Origin: Sphingomonas sp.
GTDB lineage: Bacteria; Pseudomonadota; Alphaproteobacteria; Sphingomonadales; Sphingomonadaceae
Assembly: GCF_030145815.1 (NCBI RefSeq)
Contig: NZ_JAIXHL010000022.1
Coordinates: 1-64,000 of the forward strand
Length of the DNA: 64,000 bases
Reading direction: 5' to 3'
Shown here: piece after piece, positions 8,871 through 16,683 of the stretch
How positions within the stretch are numbered: position 1 is the stretch's first letter
How the letters are laid out: each line of letters opens with the position of its first letter
Notes under the pieces: generated by a model
What the model saw: only the letters and a program-made list of their open reading frames with translations
Database searches by the model: none
Told to the model about the DNA's origin: nothing
Position numbers and translations under genes: made by a program

Positions 8871-9871
8871 GTCTTGCCCACCACGCTCTCGGGCAGGTCC
8901 TTGCCGAACACGCGCTGATAATATTCCGCGACCAGCGACCGCTCCGCTTCGTCGCACTTGTTGAGGAAGCTCAGGCGGAAGGCGAAGCCGACATCCTTGA
9001 AGATTTCGGTATTCTGCGCCCAGGTGATGACGGTGCGGGGGCTCATCACGGTCGAGATGTCGCCGTTGATGAAGCCGCGCCGGGTCAGTTCGGCGACGCG
9101 GACCATGTTGTCGACCATCTCCTTGCCGCCGGGCTTGTCATATTCGCCGCTCTTGGCGAGCACGATCTGTGCCTCGACCGCGGCGGGGAGGTAGTTGAGC
9201 GTGACGACGATGTTCCAGCGGTCCATCTGACCCTGGTTGATCTGCTGCGTGCCGTGATACAGGCCGCTGGTGTCCCCCAGGCCGACGGTGTTGGCGGTGG
9301 CGAACAGGCGGAAATACGGGTTCGGGCGGATCACGCGGTTCTGGTCGAGCAGGGTCAGCTTGCCCTCGGTCTCCAGCACGCGCTGGATCACGAACATCAC
9401 GTCGGGGCGGCCCGCATCATATTCGTCGAAGACGAGCGCGGTCGGGGTCTGCAGCGCCCAGGGCAGCAGGCCTTCGCGGAATTCGGTGACCTGTACCCCG
9501 TCCTTGAGCACGATCGCGTCGCGGCCGATCAGGTCGATGCGGCTGATATGCGCGTCGAGGTTGATGCGGATGCACGGCCAGTTGAGGCGCGCGGCAACCT
9601 GTTCGATGTGCGACGACTTGCCGGTGCCGTGATAGCCCTGGATCATCACGCGACGGTTGTGCGCGAAGCCGGCGAGGATCGCGAGCGTGGTGTCGGCGTC
9701 GAAGACGTAGGCGGGGTCGAGATCGGGAACGCGCTCGTCCGCCACGCTGAACGCCGGCACTTCCATGTCGATGTCGATGCCGAACAGGTCGCGGACGCTG
9801 ACCGTCTTGTCGGGCGCCTGCAGGATCGTCGTGTCGCGGCTGTCGGGCTGGGTGTTCGGGATGCTGGTCAT
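8867..9871 (-). CDS. cobS: Cobaltochelatase subunit CobS
   Basis: CobS is the AAA+ ATPase of cobaltochelatase (334 residues, the family's normal length). Walker A is GYHGTGKSS near residues 79-87, and Walker B is [12 protein letters not shown]. The conserved sensor block [14 protein letters not shown] and the late [12 protein letters not shown] element are also present. It acts with CobT and the large subunit CobN; CobN is not in this window. It heads the minus-strand operon cobS - small exported protein - cobT - RHH gene. Confidence 0.96.
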   Translation of the reverse strand: MTSIPNTQPDSRDTTILQAPDKTVSVRDLFGIDIDMEVPAFSVADERVPDLDPAYVFDADTTLAILAGFAHNRRVMIQGYHGTGKSSHIEQVAARLNWPCIRINLDAHISRIDLIGRDAIVLKDGVQVTEFREGLLPWALQTPTALVFDEYDAGRPDVMFVIQRVLETEGKLTLLDQNRVIRPNPYFRLFATANTVGLGDTSGLYHGTQQINQGQMDRWNIVVTLNYLPAAVEAQIVLAKSGEYDKPGGKEMVDNMVRVAELTRRGFINGDISTVMSPRTVITWAQNTEIFKDVGFAFRLSFLNKCDEAERSLVAEYYQRVFGKDLPESVVGKT

Positions 9872-9941
9872 GGGGACTTTCGGACTCGGGACGGGTCTTT
9901 TGCGGTGCGGTATCGGCTCACGTGCCGCTCCGCAAGCTGGG

Positions 9942-10610
9942 TTAGCCTTCCGTCCATTTGGGCGGGAGTACGAAGCGCGTCACGAATGCCTCGGCCAGCG
10001 CGTGATCGCCCTCGATCCGCAGCACGCCCGCCGCCTCCAGCTCCGCCAGCGCGCCGCCATAGACCGCCCCGGCAATCGCGGTCGGCGGGCCGTTGAAGAT
10101 GACGTCCGCGCCGCTTGGGTCGCCACGCTTCAGATCGATGCCATCACGATTATAGCGCCCGACAAATGCGTCATCGCTCATGCGAAACCCGACGATGATA
10201 TCCAGGTCGCCGGTCAGCTCGGGATTGTGCATGGTCCGCAGCGACATCATCGCGGAGGCCGCCGAGAGATGCAGCGTCGGATCATGTTCGGGCGACCGCA
10301 CCGCCCACGCGCCCAGCAGCTGGATCGGTTTCTCCGCCTCATAGCCCCAGGGAGTGAGGGCATAGACCTGCGCGTTCACCGGGGGAGGCAATTTCTCGCG
10401 CGTCAGGATGCCGGACTCCTCCAACCCCTCCAGCCGCTGGGTCAGGATGTTCGCCGACAGGCCGGGCAGGGCCGCCTTGATCTCACTGAACCGGCGCGGG
10501 CCGAACATCAGCTCACGCACGATCATCAGCGACCAGCGCTCCCCCACCAGCTCCAGCGCCATCGCCGTGCCGCATGCGTCATCATACCAGCGCCGCCGTT
10601 CGCGCTTCAC
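9942..10610 (-). CDS. HxlR-family transcriptional regulator with SCP2-like C-terminal domain
   Basis: The protein has 222 residues. Residues 10-95 form the HxlR winged helix: [29 protein letters not shown], then [19 protein letters not shown] and the wing [11 protein letters not shown]. About residues 110-220 resemble an SCP2-like lipid or small-molecule binding domain (GFRMSDDAF…[13 protein letters not shown]…). It starts with GTG after GGGAAGG. It is divergent from the VOC–DUF4287–DUF1428–VOC–GST–reductase run, which it probably controls, since HxlR proteins commonly repress adjacent detoxification genes. The inducer is unknown. Confidence 0.85.
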   Translation of the reverse strand: MKRERRRWYDDACGTAMALELVGERWSLMIVRELMFGPRRFSEIKAALPGLSANILTQRLEGLEESGILTREKLPPPVNAQVYALTPWGYEAEKPIQLLGAWAVRSPEHDPTLHLSAASAMMSLRTMHNPELTGDLDIIVGFRMSDDAFVGRYNRDGIDLKRGDPSGADVIFNGPPTAIAGAVYGGALAELEAAGVLRIEGDHALAEAFVTRFVLPPKWTEG

Positions 10611-10644
10611 TTCGCCTTCCCGGCAGAGCGTTTAGTCATTTTTT

Positions 10645-10671
10645 GTAACTTCATAGTTGCTTTTGATAACT
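10645..10671. promoter_or_regulatory. Candidate HxlR operator between divergent genes
   Basis: GTAACT (10645-10650) and AGTTGC (10655-10660) form an imperfect inverted repeat with a four-base spacer, followed by a further GATAACT half-site at 10665-10671. The AT-rich tract is exceptional in this GC-rich region and lies between the regulator start and the VOC gene. Binding by the HxlR protein is inferred. Confidence 0.4.
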
Positions 10672-10752
10672 CAGCGGCGCATCACGCTCAAGCAAGCGAT
10701 TCGGAACCGCAGAGTTTCCCGAACGCGTTCCAGGAGAAGCGCGATACCCAAA

Positions 10753-11187
10753 ATGATCTTCGTCAATCTGCCGGTGAAGGACGTGGCGGCATCGACAGCC
10801 TTTTACGAGGCGATCGGCTTCACCAGGGACCCGCGCTTCAGCAACGAAATGGCCAGCGCGATGCAGTGGTCGGACACGATCACGCTGATGATCCTCAGCC
10901 ATGATTTCTACGCTACCTTCATCCCGCACAAGACGATCGCCGATTCCGCGAAGGTGAACGAAGTTTTGCTGTGCCTGTCGTTCGACAGCCGCAACGCGGT
11001 CGATGCGATCACGGAAAAGGCCGGCGCGGCCGGCGGCAAGGCCGATGTCCGCCCGGCACAGGATATGGGCTTCATGTACGGCCGCAGTTTCGAGGACCCG
11101 GACGGGCACGTCTTCGAACCGATGTTCATGGACATGGACGCCGCCATGGCCGCCTTCCCCGATGGACCGGCGCACGAACCGGCCTGA
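10753..11187 (+). CDS. VOC family protein (glyoxalase/extradiol dioxygenase fold)
   Basis: A single vicinal-oxygen-chelate domain of 144 residues begins MIFVNLPVKDVAASTAFYEA and ends with FEDPDGHVFEPMFMDMD, the typical last strand with its metal-binding glutamate. It belongs to the small stand-alone VOC proteins often called lactoylglutathione lyase-like; the substrate is unknown. The start is odd. AGGAGA at 10732-10737 is ideally spaced six bases before an ATA codon (10744) where relatives, as I recall them, read MPKM. The first in-frame ATG is nine bases further on, and 10753 is used here. Confidence 0.85.
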   Translation: MIFVNLPVKDVAASTAFYEAIGFTRDPRFSNEMASAMQWSDTITLMILSHDFYATFIPHKTIADSAKVNEVLLCLSFDSRNAVDAITEKAGAAGGKADVRPAQDMGFMYGRSFEDPDGHVFEPMFMDMDAAMAAFPDGPAHEPA

Positions 11188-11212
11188 ATCCTCGATCAAG
11201 AATGGACCGCAC

Positions 11213-11443
11213 ATGTCATTCCAGGCCTATCTCGACACCATTCAGCAAAAGACCGGCAAGACCCCCGACGATCTGCGCGCCCTCGGTCGCGCGCGCGGCT
11301 GGACGCAGGGCGACACGCTCGCACCCGGCGTGAAGCCGATGGCGATCGTCGCGACGCTGAAGGACGAGCTGGGGCTCGGCCATGGCCACGCGATGGCGGT
11401 GGTCGCGCTGCTCAAGGGGCACAAGAAAGAAGGCGACGCCTGA
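11213..11443 (+). CDS. DUF4287 domain-containing small protein
   Basis: This 76-residue protein matches the DUF4287 pattern: SFQAYLDTIQQKTGKTPDDL, then ARGWTQGDTLAPGVKPMAIV, then LGHGHAMAVVALLKGHK. Its function is unknown, but the family is frequently encoded beside DUF1428, VOC and START-domain proteins, as here. The frame extends upstream into the VOC gene, but the ATG at 11213 starts at the conserved N-terminus. It is part of a plus-strand operon with spacings of 22-25 bases. Confidence 0.88.
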   Translation: MSFQAYLDTIQQKTGKTPDDLRALGRARGWTQGDTLAPGVKPMAIVATLKDELGLGHGHAMAVVALLKGHKKEGDA

Positions 11444-11465
11444 CCGGCGCGCAAGGAGAGACCCC

Positions 11466-12191
11466 ATGACCTATGTCGAAGGATTCCTGACCCCCGTCCC
11501 GACCACCAACAAAGCGGCGTATATCGAACATGCCCATGACGCGATCGCGCTGTTCAAGAGCCTTGGCGCGACGCGTTTCGTCGAAACCTGGGGCGATGAC
11601 GTGCCCGACGGCAAGGTCAACGACCTGAAGCAATCGGTCGGTCTGAAGGACGACGAGACGGTGTTGTTCAGCTGGCTCGAATATCCCGACAAGGCGACGC
11701 GCGATGCGGCCAATGAAAAGATGATGAGCGACCCGAACGCGCTCAAAGCGATGAAGGACATGCCGTTCGACGGCAGCCGCATGATCTTTGCCGGGTTCGA
11801 GGCAATCGTCGACACCGGCCCGGCTGCCGCCGCAGCGGGCTATGTCGACGGCTATGTCCTCCCGGTCCCAACCGCCAAGCGGGGCGCCTATCACGAACTC
11901 GCGGCGCGGATGGCGCCGGTCTTTCAGGCACATGGCGCGTTGCGCGTCGTCGAGGGCTGGGCCGATGACACCCCCGATGGTTCGGTGACCGACTATAACC
12001 GCGCCACCCACAAGCGGGACGACGAAAGCGTCGTCTATGCCTGGATCGAATGGCCCGACAAGGCCGCGCGCGACACCGCCTGGGCCGCGATCATGGCCGA
12101 CGACAGCAACCGCGAACCCGAACCGCCATTCGACGGGCAACGGATGATGTGGGGTGGGTTCGCACCGATTTTGGATACGGTGCGCGGCTAA
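11466..12191 (+). CDS. Tandem DUF1428 protein
   Basis: The product has 241 residues and consists of two DUF1428 units. Unit one (residues 1-118) starts MTYVEGFLTPVPTTNKAAYI and ends DMPFDGSRMIFAGFEAIVDT. Unit two (about 124-241) starts YVDGYVLPVPTAKRGAYHEL and ends PFDGQRMMWGGFAPILDT. Both keep the signature EGWxDDxPDG/ETWGDDVPDG. The family is usually a single-domain protein of about 120 residues with an alpha/beta barrel dimer fold, so this looks like an internal duplication or fusion that makes a pseudo-dimer. A GGAGAG ribosome-binding site lies just before the ATG. Its function is unknown. Confidence 0.88.
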   Translation: MTYVEGFLTPVPTTNKAAYIEHAHDAIALFKSLGATRFVETWGDDVPDGKVNDLKQSVGLKDDETVLFSWLEYPDKATRDAANEKMMSDPNALKAMKDMPFDGSRMIFAGFEAIVDTGPAAAAAGYVDGYVLPVPTAKRGAYHELAARMAPVFQAHGALRVVEGWADDTPDGSVTDYNRATHKRDDESVVYAWIEWPDKAARDTAWAAIMADDSNREPEPPFDGQRMMWGGFAPILDTVRG

Positions 12192-12198
12192 TCTCCAT

Positions 12199-12305
12199 CG
12201 TCACCCCGGCCCTGTGCCGGGGTCCACCGGGAGGCAAGCGCGAAGCTCGAGCCTCCGACGCAGGGCGTGAGAATGAGTGGACCCCGGAACAAGTCCGGGG
12301 TGACG
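12199..12305. repeat. REP-like intergenic inverted repeat (CGTCACCCC family)
   Basis: The arms 12199-12227 and 12277-12305 start with CGTCACCCCGG and end with CCGGGGTGACG and are largely complementary, each being itself hairpin-like (CCCCGG…CCGGGG). It fills the gap between the tandem DUF1428 gene and the next VOC gene. Elements with these ends recur at 25363 and 27913 in this window. Confidence 0.75.
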
Positions 12306-12342
12306 GTTTCCTTTTTCGGGCGTGATCGAAGGAGCGCAGGAC

Positions 12343-13134
12343 ATGACCAACCCGCATGGCAGCTGGATCTGGTACGAACTGATGACCCCCGACCCGCAGG
12401 CCTCACGCGCCTTTTACGAAGGCGTGATCGGCTGGCGGATCGACGCTGAATCGATGGCTCCGGGCGGGGCGGAATATCGCATCCTGCACGCGGACGATGG
12501 CGATATCGGTGGCATGCTGACACTCGACGCGGCGATGCTGGCGGGCGGCGCGAAGGTCGGCTGGCTTGGCTATATCGGGGTCGATGACGTCGATGCCAGC
12601 GTCGCGCAACTCAAGGCGGCGGGCGGATCTGTCCATGTGCCCCCGACCGACATCCCGGGCACCGGCCGCTTCGCGATGGTCGCCGATCCACAGGGCGTTG
12701 TCTTCTACGTGATGCGCGGGTTCAGCCCGGAAAGCAGCACCGCCTATGCCCGGTTCGGCGCGGGGTATGTCAGCTGGAACGAGCTGCAGACCAGCGACGC
12801 CGAGGGCGGATTTGCCTTCTACAGCACCGTGTTCGGCTGGGAGCACGCCGGCGGCATGCCGATGCCATGGGGGGAATACAGCTTCCTGCGCTGCAAGGAT
12901 GCGGGAGTCGATATGGACGCGGTGTGGGGCGCGATGATGCCGCGCGAATGCGAGGACAAGCCGGTCGGCTGGACCTATTATTTCCGCGTCCCCGACATCG
13001 AAGCGGCGCATGCCAAGGTCAAGCAACTGGGCGGCACCCCGCATAGCGACCCGATGGAGGTGCCCGGCGGCGACCGCGTGTTCCACGCGACCGATCCGCA
13101 GGGCGCGGTGTTCGGACTGGTGGCCCCGAAATGA
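12343..13134 (+). CDS. Two-domain VOC family protein
   Basis: The product has 263 residues with two glyoxalase-fold domains: residues 1-125 (HGSWIWYELMTPDPQASRAF … FAMVADPQGVVFYVMRG) and about 138-263 (YVSWNELQTSDAEGGFAFYS … DRVFHATDPQGAVFGLV). This domain pair resembles the hydroxylase-type VOC proteins (27 kDa-antigen group). The substrate is unknown. AAGGAG and GCAGGAC precede the ATG at 12343. The following GST gene overlaps its stop by ATGA. Confidence 0.88.
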   Translation: MTNPHGSWIWYELMTPDPQASRAFYEGVIGWRIDAESMAPGGAEYRILHADDGDIGGMLTLDAAMLAGGAKVGWLGYIGVDDVDASVAQLKAAGGSVHVPPTDIPGTGRFAMVADPQGVVFYVMRGFSPESSTAYARFGAGYVSWNELQTSDAEGGFAFYSTVFGWEHAGGMPMPWGEYSFLRCKDAGVDMDAVWGAMMPRECEDKPVGWTYYFRVPDIEAAHAKVKQLGGTPHSDPMEVPGGDRVFHATDPQGAVFGLVAPK

Positions 13135-13790
13135 GCATTCCCGACCTCTACGCCCACCCCTTTTCCTCCTATTGCTGGAAGGCGCTGATCGCGTTCTACG
13201 AACATGACCGGCCCTTCACGCTGCGCATGGTGTCGCCCGACGAGCCGGAAAACAGCGCGCGCTGGGCGGAACTCTGGCCGTTCAAGCGCTTTCCGCTACT
13301 GGTCGATGGCGACCTGGTGCTCGGCGAATCGAGCATCATCGCCGAGCATGTCGATCGCGTCTCGGTCGCACCACGATTGATCCCCGCCGACCCCGACGCG
13401 GCGTTGCAGGTGCGCATGCTCGACCGACTGTTCGACCAGCAGGTGATGGACCCCGCCGCGCGGCTGGTGTTCAACGCGATCCGGCCCGCGGACAAGCGCG
13501 ACCCGCTGGCGGACGAGCAGGTCGCGGCGCAACTCGCCACCAGCTATGCCTGGTTCGATGCGCATCTCGCCGGGCGGACATGGGCGGCGACCGACCGGTT
13601 CACCCTCGCCGATCTCTCCGCCGCCCCCGCACTCTTCTACGCCGACTGGATCATTCCGATCCCCGAGAGCCACGCAAATCTGCGCGCCTATCGCGCCCGG
13701 CTGCTCGCGCATCCCTCGGTGGCACGCGCTGTCGACGGCGCACGACCCTATCGCCACTTCTTCCCGCTCGGTGCGCCCGATCGCGATTAA
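13131..13790 (+). CDS. Glutathione S-transferase family protein
   Basis: The protein has 219 residues. The N-terminal thioredoxin-like domain (1-80) contains LYAHPFSSYCWKAL at the glutathione site and FPLLVDGDLVLGESSIIAEH, with the cis-proline and the ES motif that contacts glutathione. The helical domain (about 90-210) ends with the N-capping box-like FTLADLSAAPALFYAD. It is translationally coupled to the two-domain VOC gene (ATGA). The context suggests a conjugation or detoxification role under HxlR control; the substrate is not inferable. Confidence 0.9.
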   Translation: MSIPDLYAHPFSSYCWKALIAFYEHDRPFTLRMVSPDEPENSARWAELWPFKRFPLLVDGDLVLGESSIIAEHVDRVSVAPRLIPADPDAALQVRMLDRLFDQQVMDPAARLVFNAIRPADKRDPLADEQVAAQLATSYAWFDAHLAGRTWAATDRFTLADLSAAPALFYADWIIPIPESHANLRAYRARLLAHPSVARAVDGARPYRHFFPLGAPDRD

Positions 13791-13801
13791 GGACCGTACC
13801 C

Positions 13802-14470
13802 ATGCCAAGACATATTATCGGTGCCGCATTCCTGAGCCTCGACGGCGTGATGCAGGCGCCCGGCGGCCCCGAAGAGGACTGGACCAGCGGGTTCGACCAG
13901 GGCGGCTGGCTCGCCGCCTTGTTCGACGAAGGCATCGGCAATCAGATCGACAGCGTGTTCAAGCCGCCGTTCGACCTGCTGCTCGGTCGGCGGACGTACG
14001 AGATTTTCGCCGCCCACTGGCCATTCGCGCCCGAGGGCGACGAGATTGGCGAGCTGTTCCGCACGATCCGCAAATATGTGCTGACGACCCGTGATGCGCC
14101 GCTGGAGTGGGCGGGTAGCGAGCGGCTCGCGAACCTCGACGCGCTCGCCGCGCTCAAGGACGGTGATGGGCCGAACCTCGTCATTCAGGGCAGCTCAACG
14201 CTGTATCCGCAGCTGCTCGAACGCGGGCTGCTCGACCGGATCGTGACAATGACCGCGCCGGTGGTGCTCGGCAAAGGCAAGCGGATGTTCGGTGAGGGCA
14301 CCCCGCCCCGGTCGCTCGAACTGGTCGAGCATCGCCTGACCCGCAACGGCGTCGCGATGGCGACCTATGACGTGAAGGGCGCGGTCGAAATTGCGGACTT
14401 CCAATTCCCCGAACCCGCCGCGGTCGAGATTGCGCGGCGCGCGCGGATCACAGCGGGGGAAGGCTGGTAG
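13802..14470 (+). CDS. Dihydrofolate reductase-like (RibD C-terminal domain) protein
   Basis: The product has 222 residues. GAAFLSLDGVMQAPGG at the start, LLLGRRTYEIFAAHWPF, LVIQGSSTLYPQLLERGLLDR and PVVLGKGKRMF are the hallmarks of the RibD C-terminal/DHFR-like superfamily, probably an NADPH-dependent reductase. It is not the folate enzyme FolA: it lacks the compact FolA signature and sits in a stress-type operon. It starts 11 bases after the GST stop and ends 40 bases before the next gene, whose own promoter begins right after it. Confidence 0.87.
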   Translation: MPRHIIGAAFLSLDGVMQAPGGPEEDWTSGFDQGGWLAALFDEGIGNQIDSVFKPPFDLLLGRRTYEIFAAHWPFAPEGDEIGELFRTIRKYVLTTRDAPLEWAGSERLANLDALAALKDGDGPNLVIQGSSTLYPQLLERGLLDRIVTMTAPVVLGKGKRMFGEGTPPRSLELVEHRLTRNGVAMATYDVKGAVEIADFQFPEPAAVEIARRARITAGEGW

Positions 14471-14474
14471 CCGG

Positions 14475-14504
14475 TTGACAAATTTTCCTACTGCGATAGT
14501 AGGA
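14475..14504 (+). promoter_or_regulatory. Promoter with BlaI/MecI-like palindromic operator
   Basis: TTGACA (14475-14480) makes a strong -35. The perfect palindrome TCCTACT-GCGAT-AGTAGGA (14486-14504) spans the spacer, the -10 region and the AGGAG ribosome-binding site. BlaI/MecI-type repressors bind TACTA…TAGTA dyads. A bound repressor would block both RNA polymerase and ribosome access for the 14511 gene. No BlaI gene lies in the window. Confidence 0.55.
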
Positions 14505-14510
14505 GAATAG

Positions 14511-15086
14511 ATGCGTGCAGCGGACCTTGTCCCAGCCCACACCGCCGACCACCCGGTCTGGCAACGCATCATCAGTCACCAAATCGGTCCCCCCGAAGCG
14601 GCGCTCTCCTTTTCCGCACGCCTGGCGCGCGAAAATGGATGGAGCGCCGCGACGGCGGAGCGGGTGATCGAGGAATATCGCCGCTTCGCCTTCCTCGCCG
14701 TCACCGGCGACACGCCCGCAACCCCGTCCGATGCGGTGGATCAGGCGTGGCACCTCCACCTTACCTATACCCGCGACTATTGGGAGCGCTTCTGCCCCGA
14801 TGTGCTGGGTCGCGCGCTCCACCATGGTCCAACGGCGGGCGGGGCGGACGAGCATCGCCGCTATTACCGCCAATATGCCGACACGCTGGCCCGCTACAAG
14901 GCCGCGTTTGGCGCTCCGCCCCCTTCCGACATCTGGCCTTCAGCCGCCCGGCGGCTGAACGACGATCCCCGCGCGCGGCGGGTGCATCCGCGCGAGGCAT
15001 TCATCGTGCCGCGCTGGCAGGCGGCGCTCTATGCGCTCGCCCTCCTCGCGATGACCGTGCTCGCGCTTTATCTAGGAGTGACGTGA
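14511..15086 (+). CDS. GRDP-like domain membrane protein
   Basis: The product has 191 residues. Residues 20-130 resemble the glycine-rich-domain-protein (GRDP) family, with the signature DAVDQAWHLHLTYTRDYWERFC, preceded by a helix-rich segment ENGWSAATAERVIEEYRRF. A single membrane helix near the C-terminus (about 168-189, ALYALALLAMTVLALYLGV) anchors it. It is paired with a TIGR04222 membrane protein one base downstream, and such pairs recur in proteobacteria with unknown function. Control by the overlapping BlaI-like palindrome is likely. Confidence 0.75.
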   Translation: MRAADLVPAHTADHPVWQRIISHQIGPPEAALSFSARLARENGWSAATAERVIEEYRRFAFLAVTGDTPATPSDAVDQAWHLHLTYTRDYWERFCPDVLGRALHHGPTAGGADEHRRYYRQYADTLARYKAAFGAPPPSDIWPSAARRLNDDPRARRVHPREAFIVPRWQAALYALALLAMTVLALYLGVT

Positions 15087-15087
15087 C

Positions 15088-15711
15088 ATGCCGCTAGGTG
15101 TGTTCGACTGGACCGGAGGTCCCTTCCTGACGCTTTACATCGCCCTGCTGCTGATCGTGATCCTGCTGGGCATCGTCATTCCCGGCCGGATGCGGCCCGA
15201 GGGGCGCAACCGGCCGGTGAGCGATCCCGAACAACTCGCCTATCTGTCGGGCGGCAGCGCACGGCTGGCCGAAACGGTCACCGCCCGGCTGCTTGCGGCG
15301 AAATCGCTGGCGCTGGGGGCGAAGGGGAAGCTCGACATCCTCTCGCACAGCGCCGCGACCCGTGCCGAAACCGGCGTCCTCGCGCTCACCGCCCCGCTCG
15401 ACTGGAGCCGGATCGAACGCGCGGTGCGGCCCCAGGCGAGCCGTATCCAGAGCGATCTGGAGCGCGCCGGGACCGAGGCGCTGTCCACGGCGCGCAAGAA
15501 CGCCGACCGCATCCGCCGCGCGCCGCAAACGGGGGAGACCGCGATGGCGGTCGCCTTGTTCGGGACTGCGGTGCTGGCCGGATCGGAGTTCGACGCCTTC
15601 CACAAGCTGCGCGCGGCGAGCGGGGACGGCGGCGGCAGCGGCGGAGATTCCGGCAGCGATGGCGGCGGCAGCGGTTGTGGGGGCGGCGGCTGTGGCGGCT
15701 GCGGAAGCTAA
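15088..15711 (+). CDS. TIGR04222 domain-containing membrane protein
   Basis: The protein has 207 residues. A membrane helix near the N-terminus (about 12-32, LTLYIALLLIVILLGIVI) leads into the TIGR04222 body (NRPVSDPEQLAYLSGGSARLAETVTARLLA). The extreme C-terminus is a low-complexity tail of Gly, Ser, Asp and Cys ending GCGGGGCGGCGS, which is characteristic of this family. The cysteines could bind metal or form disulfides; this is not known. The start ATG has GGAGTGA upstream, and it is coupled to the GRDP-like gene. Its function is unknown. Confidence 0.85.
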   Translation: MPLGVFDWTGGPFLTLYIALLLIVILLGIVIPGRMRPEGRNRPVSDPEQLAYLSGGSARLAETVTARLLAAKSLALGAKGKLDILSHSAATRAETGVLALTAPLDWSRIERAVRPQASRIQSDLERAGTEALSTARKNADRIRRAPQTGETAMAVALFGTAVLAGSEFDAFHKLRAASGDGGGSGGDSGSDGGGSGCGGGGCGGCGS

Positions 15712-15715
15712 GCCC

Positions 15716-16321
15716 TCACGCGAAGGCTGGCGAGCCTTTCAGCTGCTGATACGCCGCGATCACCTTTTGCAGTGCGCCCTCATGGCTGCGGTCGCCGCCA
15801 TTGCGGTCGGGGTGGTAACGCCGGACCAGGTCCGAATAGCGGCGGCGCAGCGCGGTGCGATCGGCATCGAGGTCTAGGTCGAGCGCCTTCAATGCCTCCC
15901 GATCCTTACCCGATAGCGGCTTGCCGTCCTTGCGCTCTTGCGGGCGTGCGGCACGGAAACGCGCGCCGATCGCGTCGAGCGGATCGGCAAAGTCAGCCCA
16001 GCGCGGCGGGCGATCCGCGCCGCCGGTCGCGGTGAAGGCGCGCGTTTCGCTTTCCCATCCGGCGTAGGGGCGCTGCGCCGCGTGAATTTCCTCCGGGCTC
16101 ATGCCCGCGAAGAAATTGTAGCGCGAGTTGAACGCGCGGACATGGTCGAGGCACAGCCAGCGATAGGCACCTGGCCCGTCGCCGCTGCGCCCGCCCGGCC
16201 CGGCCGGGGCGCGAAACTCGCCCGGTTCGGCGCAGCCCGGCTCCGCGCATAGCCGCCCCGGCGCCTCGACGCGGCCATGGAAACGGGCCTTGGGGCGATC
16301 TTTGGGGGCTTCGCGCGACAC
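15716..16321 (-). CDS. J-domain protein (DnaJ-like co-chaperone)
   Basis: The product has 201 residues. The J domain is at the C-terminus (about 140-200) with the essential HPD in LVRRYHPDRNGGDRSHEGAL, preceded by the helix DADRTALRRRYSDL. The N-terminal 130 residues include CAEPGC and YRWLCLDHVRAFNSRYNFFA, a conserved arrangement in alphaproteobacterial proteins of this type. The start is GTG at 16321 with GGAG five bases upstream; the longer frame upstream is antisense to bolA. It is divergent from bolA with a 36-base shared promoter region. It probably stimulates an Hsp70; the client is unknown. Confidence 0.85.
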   Translation of the reverse strand: MSREAPKDRPKARFHGRVEAPGRLCAEPGCAEPGEFRAPAGPGGRSGDGPGAYRWLCLDHVRAFNSRYNFFAGMSPEEIHAAQRPYAGWESETRAFTATGGADRPPRWADFADPLDAIGARFRAARPQERKDGKPLSGKDREALKALDLDLDADRTALRRRYSDLVRRYHPDRNGGDRSHEGALQKVIAAYQQLKGSPAFA

Positions 16322-16322
16322 T

Positions 16323-16357
16323 CTGACTCCGGGGAAAAAACCGCCTATATAGGCGCG
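16323..16357 (+). promoter_or_regulatory. Compact divergent promoter with palindromic -10; bolA transcript probably leaderless
   Basis: CTGACT (16323-16328), a 17-base spacer and TATATA (16346-16351) form a sigma-70-like promoter pointing at bolA. The -10 lies at the centre of the perfect palindrome CGCCTATATAGGCG (16342-16355), so it can also be read toward the J-domain gene. Only six bases separate the -10 from the bolA ATG, which puts the start of transcription at or next to the start codon. No ribosome-binding site is evident. Confidence 0.55.
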
Positions 16358-16642
16358 ATGACCGACACCGCTACCGGCCCCGTCGCCGCCGAAATCACCG
16401 CCCGTCTCACCACCGCGCTCGCCCCGTCGCGGCTCGACGTGATCAACGACAGCGCCAAGCATCGCGGCCATATGGGCGACGATGGCAGTGGCGAATCGCA
16501 CTTCACCGTAGTCATCGAAAGCGCGGCGTTCGCGGGCAAGTCGCGGCTCGACCGCCAACGGCTGGTCAACCGCGCGCTCGGCGACCTGATGATCGAACGC
16601 GTCCATGCCATGGCGATCCGCGCGAGCGCACCGGGGGAGTAA
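16358..16642 (+). CDS. bolA: BolA family protein
   Basis: This 94-residue BolA/IbaG-type protein has VAAEITARLTTALAPSRLDV, then INDSAKHRGHMGDDGSGESHF, which contains the conserved His used with monothiol glutaredoxins to hold an Fe-S cluster. It ends with the KSRLDRQRLVNRALGDLM helix motif. It functions in iron-sulfur trafficking or the stress response. The frame continues upstream, but the ATG at 16358 marks the conserved start. Adjacency to a J-domain gene is common in alphaproteobacteria. Confidence 0.93.
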   Translation: MTDTATGPVAAEITARLTTALAPSRLDVINDSAKHRGHMGDDGSGESHFTVVIESAAFAGKSRLDRQRLVNRALGDLMIERVHAMAIRASAPGE

Positions 16643-16683
16643 CCCGAACGGGTGGATGGCGGCGCGGCGCGCTCGCCCCTATC

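Noticed and set aside
15615..15708. Gly-Ser-Cys-rich repeat as a possible silk-like or metal-binding repeat system
   Set aside because: It is the normal low-complexity tail of the TIGR04222 family, not an independent element.
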